Part shown: positions 59,837 to 64,000 of the stretch, piece by piece
How the letters are laid out: each line of letters starts with the position of its first letter
How positions within the stretch are numbered: the first letter of the stretch is position 1
Assembly: GCA_030867875.1 (NCBI GenBank)
Contig: JAOWCC010000577.1
Coordinates: 89,509,740-89,573,739, forward strand
Source: Actinernus sp. WN-2022
Lineage: Eukaryota; Cnidaria; Anthozoa; Actiniaria; Actinernidae
Length of the DNA stretch: 64,000 nt
Reading direction: 5' to 3'
Notes under the pieces: generated by a model
Told to the model about the DNA's origin: nothing
Databases searched by the model: none
Seen by the model: the letters and a program-made list of their open reading frames with translations, nothing else
Translations under genes and position numbers: made by a program

Positions 59837-59846
59837 TGGTGGCAGC
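59837..59846 (+). promoter_or_regulatory. Primer-binding site
   Basis: TGGTGGCAGC starts immediately after the LTR's CA. It complements the 3' end of a tRNA ending GCTGCCACCA, as in eukaryotic tRNA-Leu of the AAG type (recalled, not searched). Confidence 0.65.
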
Positions 59847-59920
59847 CAGTAAGTGAGCGAACCCTTTTCAAAAGTCTCAAGCAGCAGACAGACGGATTAC
59901 TCGTACAACTGAAAGTAGAA

Positions 59921-60877
59921 ATGGCCACGGGTTTTGCGTTACCGCCCCCGCCTCCGCTCGACATACACGACGCTAACGTGGCGCAGAAATGGAAACGTTT
60001 TCGTCTCGCTTGGGATAACTATTCTCTGGCTACGGAACTGAACAAGAAAGCTCCAGCAGTTCAAGTAGCCACGCTCCTCACAATTATTGGAGAAGAAGCA
60101 CGGGACGTGTATTCAACATTTATTTGGGACGAAGAGGAAAATAGCACCAAAATCGGGCCCGTTTTACAACAGTTTGCCGAATACTGCCAGCCACGCAAGA
60201 ACACTCCATTCGATAGCTATCGCTTCAACAAACGAGCACAGGAGGCCGGTGAGACTTACGACCAATATCGAACTGCTCTGAGAAAGCTGGCCGAAGGATG
60301 CGAATTCCAAACAATCACACCGGAGGAAATCTTGCGTGACAGATTGGTCTTCGGTATTAGCGACAACAAAGTTAGAGAGAGACTTCTCCGAGAGGCCCAA
60401 CTCTCATTGAAAAGAACCGATGAGATATGCCGGGCATCGGAAAGCACCATTGCCCAGATGAAAGAGGTCGGCCATGGGGAAACTGTGAGTGCAGTAAACT
60501 TTCAAAAGAAATCGCAACGCCACCGCACGAAGAATTATGACGCCTACAAGTCAGACAAGTCAGCGAAGGCATGCGGGAAGTGTGGCCGAATTCACGAACC
60601 AGGCAACTGTGCAGCTCGCGGTCGAACATGCAATGACTGTGGCAGGCTTAATCATTTCTCGGCCGTTTGCCGTGGTGGAAAACGGCGAACACCGCCATCG
60701 AAAGTTGTTAAAGTCGTAGACGAAGAGCCTGACTCCGCCGAAGAAACAGATGGTGACATCGCTGCTGTCACGCTAGACGACTCTCAACTCGTCACGTTGA
60801 GGTTCGAGTCGGGAAACTACTTGCGTTTCCAGCCTGACACCGGAGCTCAGTGCAATGTGATCCCTGTGCATTTGTAG
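59921..60877 (+). CDS. gag: Gag with two zinc knuckles and start of protease, Ty3/gypsy-type
   Basis: Begins at an ATG 84 bp after the LTR, with a proline-rich start, then a helical capsid-like region (about 20-180). A basic region precedes two zinc knuckles: CGKC...H...C (218-230) and CNDC...H...C (237-250). The acidic linker leads to the aspartic protease active site DTGA at 306-309, so gag and pol share one frame. The frame stops at TAG (60,875-60,877) ten residues past the active site. Because protease normally continues for about 80 further residues, this stop is a disabling mutation rather than the natural gag end. Role in an active relative: capsid assembly and RNA packaging in the cytoplasm. 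Related to K02A2.6-like retroelements of animals. Confidence 0.85.
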   Translation: MATGFALPPPPPLDIHDANVAQKWKRFRLAWDNYSLATELNKKAPAVQVATLLTIIGEEARDVYSTFIWDEEENSTKIGPVLQQFAEYCQPRKNTPFDSYRFNKRAQEAGETYDQYRTALRKLAEGCEFQTITPEEILRDRLVFGISDNKVRERLLREAQLSLKRTDEICRASESTIAQMKEVGHGETVSAVNFQKKSQRHRTKNYDAYKSDKSAKACGKCGRIHEPGNCAARGRTCNDCGRLNHFSAVCRGGKRRTPPSKVVKVVDEEPDSAEETDGDIAAVTLDDSQLVTLRFESGNYLRFQPDTGAQCNVIPVHL

Positions 60878-61011
60878 AAAAATGCCACTAAGGACTTTGA
60901 TCTACAACACGTGAAGTCGGCGAACACAACCATTTCGCTTATGGTGGGTCTAGACTTCCGGTCGTTGGTGAGGTTATTGTCAGAGTGTGGCGTGACAATT
61001 TCAAGTGTTAA
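60878..61011 (+). pseudogene. Protease remainder, frameshifted
   Basis: After the TAG the same frame continues as protease-like sequence to about 60,940, where the similarity moves to another frame (a 1-bp loss). That frame then ends in TAA at 61,009-61,011. Two stops and one frameshift in 135 bp make protease non-functional in this copy. Confidence 0.7.
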
Positions 61012-61950
61012 TTGGATTGTAGGCTCGTAGACAGTCCAGATATCAGTCCAATCCTGGGCAGAAAGGCGTGTATAGGAATGAACATAATCAAATATACAGA
61101 CAATGACGCTATAAATAAACCAGATACGGGCACTGCTACAGTCTACACAGTCAAGGACACAGCCAACACACACAAAGGCATAACAAAGGAAGGACTCTTG
61201 AGTCAGTTTCCACAGGTGTTTTCCGATGATGTTGGCCTGTTAGACGGAGAATACCGGATTAAAATCGATGCGTCAGTAAATCCCGTCCAGCACGCACCGC
61301 GGCGCGTACCAGTGGCATTGAGGAAACAACTCAAGACAGAGCTAGACCGGATGGTGAAACAAGGCATTATAGCCCCAGTGACCACGCCCACCACGTGGGT
61401 CAGCTCACTCGTAGTCGTACCCAAGAAGAACGGCCAACTAAGATTATGCCTGGATCCCAAAGACCTCAACAAGGCGATCCAACGGAAGCACTATCCCCTT
61501 CCAACCATAGAAGATGTAGCAACGCGTCTCCACGGGGCTAAAGTTTTCACAAAGCTCGATGTTAGGAGCGGCTTTTGGCACGTACGTTTAGATGACGAAT
61601 CGTCTTACCTCACTACGTTCAATAGTCCGTTTGGCCGCTACCGCTGGAAGCGTATGCCATTCGGCATCCGGTCAGCCCCAGAGGTGTTCCAGCGCAAGAT
61701 GCATGAGATGATCGAAGGGATGCCGCACGTCGAGGTCGTCGCAGATGACTTCGTCGTGGTCGGCTACGGTGACTCGCTTGAGCATGCCAGCCGAGACCAT
61801 GACAAGAACCTCATAGCCTTCCTGCAGCTATGCAAACAACGGGATTTCCACCTTAATACGGAAAAGCTAAACCTCAGACAGACAGAGATATCCTCAGACA
61901 GACAGAGATATCATCGGAGATGTGGCAACTGGCGATGGTCTACGAGTTGA
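61012..61950 (+). pseudogene. pol: Reverse transcriptase, Ty3/gypsy-type, truncated
   Basis: A 312-codon open stretch that starts directly after a stop, with no genuine initiation codon, so it is part of a broken polyprotein. Counting from 61,012: the RT approach region with LVVVPKKNGQLRLCLD (about 133-148), KLDVRSGFWHV with the first catalytic Asp at 183, SPFGRYRWKRMPFG (205-218), and VADD (243-246) as the catalytic pair in place of the common YxDD. The frame is lost at a perfect 20-bp tandem duplication (61,872-61,891 and 61,892-61,911). In an intact element it would copy the RNA genome into DNA within the particle. Confidence 0.85.
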
Positions 61951-62472
61951 CCCAGGAAAGGTCTAGGCAATACGTGAGATGCCAGCACCTACAGATAAGG
62001 CGGGCGTGCAGCGGCTACTGGGTCTAGCGCAATACCTTGGTAAGTTCCTGCCTCATCTGTCGGACATCACATGACCCCTCAGAGAGCTCACACAGGAGAC
62101 TGTAGAGTGGACCTGGGGAGAGGCGTAAGAGAATGCACTCAACCAGCTGAAGGATGCAGTCACTCGCACTCCTGTACTAAGGTATTTCAACCTGGATGAG
62201 AAGGTGACCCTCCAATGTGATGCGTCGCAGTCAGGGCTAGGGGCTGCTCTGCTACAGAATGGACAGCCTGTTGCCTATGCCTCCAGAGCCCTCACACAGC
62301 TGAAACACGCTACGCACAAATAGAGAAGGAGCTTCTTGCCATCGTATTCGCATGTGAAAGGTTTGATACCTATATTTATGGACTGGAGGTTGTTAATGTT
62401 GAGAGTGACCACAAGCCCTTAGAGTCCATTGTCCTCAAGCCGCTGAACTCGGCGCCACAGCGACTCCAAAGA
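61951..62472 (+). pseudogene. RT thumb and RNase H region, multiply interrupted
   Basis: Similarity continues in a shifted frame with stops at 61,964 (TAG), 62,072 (TGA) and 62,126 (TAA). Readable pieces include LRYFNLDEKVTLQCDASQ (RNase H start with its first Asp) and QPVAYASRALT. A 1-bp loss near 62,299 returns to the frame of the following ORF (QIEKELLAIVFACERF, then SDHKPLESI). Dead in this copy. Confidence 0.75.
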
Positions 62473-63969
62473 ATGCTACTACGCCTGCAGAGATACAATC
62501 TGGAAATACACTACAAGAAGGGCAAGCACATGTTTGTTGCAGACACTCTCAGCAGAGCGTACCTCCCTGAAGTGAGTATGTGTGACTTCATTCATGAACT
62601 GGAAGAAGTTGACCACAAAGGCTCACTCCCCGTCAGCGACGAACGTTGGCATCAGATCAAGCACGCGGCAGCGGAGGACCCAGTGTTTCAAGAGCTGCGC
62701 TCTGTCATACAGCGCGGCTGGCCTCAAAACAGATCGGATGTACCACAGTGCTTGTTTCCCTACTACGACATACGTGATGAACTCACCATTCAGGGCGATC
62801 TAGTGTTCAAAGGTCAGCAACTGGTGGTGCTAGCGTGTCTCCGCCGGGAAATGATGGAAGTGACACATGCCTCGCACATCGGTATAGAGGCATGTATCAG
62901 ACGAGCACGTGACAGTCTCTACTGGCCACGCATGACGACGGAATTAAAGGAGTACATCTCAAAGTGCGATATCTGTTTGGCTCACCGCGATGCACAAATC
63001 AAAGAACCGCTCCTCCAACACGAGATTGTAGCCCGACCATGGTCTAAGGTGGGTGCTGATCCCTGCGAGTTGGACGGACGTACTCTGCTCGTCATTGTCG
63101 ACTACTACAGAAACTACATCGAGGTTGCGCGGGTGTCAACAACGACCACGCGGAGCATCGCCAAGGAGCTGAAAGAAATATTTGCCCGACACGGAATACC
63201 GGATATTGTCGTAACGGACAATGGTCCACAATTTGCATCAGCGGAATTTGCAGTCTTGGCAAGGACCTGGAATTTTGATCATGTGACATCATCTCCACAC
63301 CACCCACAATCGAACGGAAAGGCAGAAAACGCAGTAAAGACAGTGAAGCGGCTGTTCAAGAAATGCAAAGAATCTGGCCAATCAGAGTACTTAGCACTTC
63401 TGGACTGGCGCAATACACCAACGGAAGGAGTCGGCACAAGTCCAGCCCAGCGCTTAATGGGGCATCGCTACAAGACACTATTACCTATTGCGGGTACACT
63501 TCTGCAGCCACGCTACAACACAGAACAAGACGCACGAGCACTGACTGGCATGAAGCAGCGCCAGCAGTTCTATTACAACCGGCACGTGAAACCGCTGAGG
63601 ACCATCACACAGGGTGAGACTGTACGAGTGCAACTACCTGGCCAGAATACATGGACTGCTGGCACCTGCACTGAACAGCGGGACATCCGGAGCTATGTGG
63701 TTAAGGTTGGCAATACAGAATACCGCCGCAACCGTAAACAGCTAATCCAAGGCAATGAAGCGCCAATCCATGACATGCCAGATACTGTAGAGACAACTGC
63801 TGGACCAGCTGAATACAGCTCTGCGCGGGCAAATACCCAACTTATGCAGGCAGCTGTGCCCAATGCTGGGCCAACAACAACAACTGAGCCACCTCCTAGC
63901 ACTGGCCCTCGTCGGTCTGGGCGCAGCCGCAAAGCACCATCATGGCATCATGACTATACTACACCATAG
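62473..63969 (+). CDS. pol: RNase H end plus integrase, Ty3/gypsy-type
   Basis: 498 codons from an internal ATG; the same frame is open upstream to about 62,300, so the ATG is not a natural start. Order: RNase H tail with VADTLSR (22-28); zinc-binding HHCC domain with H132, H135, C165 and C168; integrase core with D196, D249 (TDNGPQF) and E285 (GKAEN), the last two separated by 35 residues as in DD35E integrases; then a basic C-terminal region with GETVRVQLPG (381-390) and a Ser/Pro-rich, basic tail (PRRSGRSRKAP) before the stop. No chromodomain seen. In an intact element it would insert the cDNA into the genome. This region has no visible break, unlike the preceding RT-RNase H. Confidence 0.85.
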   Translation: MLLRLQRYNLEIHYKKGKHMFVADTLSRAYLPEVSMCDFIHELEEVDHKGSLPVSDERWHQIKHAAAEDPVFQELRSVIQRGWPQNRSDVPQCLFPYYDIRDELTIQGDLVFKGQQLVVLACLRREMMEVTHASHIGIEACIRRARDSLYWPRMTTELKEYISKCDICLAHRDAQIKEPLLQHEIVARPWSKVGADPCELDGRTLLVIVDYYRNYIEVARVSTTTTRSIAKELKEIFARHGIPDIVVTDNGPQFASAEFAVLARTWNFDHVTSSPHHPQSNGKAENAVKTVKRLFKKCKESGQSEYLALLDWRNTPTEGVGTSPAQRLMGHRYKTLLPIAGTLLQPRYNTEQDARALTGMKQRQQFYYNRHVKPLRTITQGETVRVQLPGQNTWTAGTCTEQRDIRSYVVKVGNTEYRRNRKQLIQGNEAPIHDMPDTVETTAGPAEYSSARANTQLMQAAVPNAGPTTTTEPPPSTGPRRSGRSRKAPSWHHDYTTP

Positions 63970-64000
63970 TGGACACCAATGGGAGCTAACCATTGGAACT
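63970..64000 (+). other. Start of the retrotransposon 3' region
   Basis: Thirty-one bases after the pol stop, with no polypurine tract or 3' LTR before the window ends. Confidence 0.6.

Noticed and set aside
61012..61014. TTG as a start codon of an independent RT gene
   Set aside because: It directly follows a stop that interrupts a polyprotein; the frame is a fragment of pol, not a separate gene.

Overview
This window looks like genomic DNA from an animal, most likely a cnidarian and plausibly a stony coral or anemone. It is AT-rich and gene-poor, full of short inverted-repeat transposons and non-LTR retrotransposon tails of types I associate with cnidarian genomes, and its only clear host gene is a single-exon rhodopsin-class GPCR. 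The organism is inferred, not shown. Nothing resembles bacterial gene organisation.

Layout. 1-10,142: non-coding DNA with a long TAC trinucleotide microsatellite interrupted by two miniature transposons, a foldback element (4421-4817), a diverged 160-bp direct duplication, and a degraded coding remnant (5591-5960, minus). 10,143-11,276 (minus): the GPCR, about 377 aa, with an unusual YRY in place of the D/E-R-Y motif. 11,340-20,891: intergenic DNA with several MITE-like elements, including a CACGTG-bearing element, a TTAA-flanked element and a palindrome cluster.

20,892-55,353: the main feature, a head-to-tail array of four 8.1-9.2 kb units, called A-D here. Each unit carries a LINE tail (minus strand), further transposon fragments, a 76-bp minisatellite whose copy number differs between units (about 8, 26, 5 and 11), and half of a very large foldback element. 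Presence or absence of individual insertions shows that A and D are the two founder units. B and C are chimeras of the kind produced by unequal crossing over: left part D-type, right part A-type, with different switch points. The array ends inside the foldback element, whose full palindrome survives only at the right edge (about 54.1-56.7 kb).

55.4-59.66 kb: nested MITEs, including one hAT-like element inserted inside another, and a second LINE tail. 59,662-64,000: the 5' part of a Ty3/gypsy-type LTR retrotransposon, with a 175-bp LTR, primer-binding site, gag with two zinc knuckles, a damaged protease-RT-RNase H region and an open integrase. Its 3' LTR lies beyond the window. Gag and integrase are open, but stops, frameshifts and a 20-bp duplication disable pol, so this copy should not be autonomous.

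No conventional multi-gene system is present. The array and its recombination history are the most informative part. All alignments were made by eye, so boundaries of diverged repeats are accurate only to tens of bases; target-site duplications and ORF ends were read base by base.
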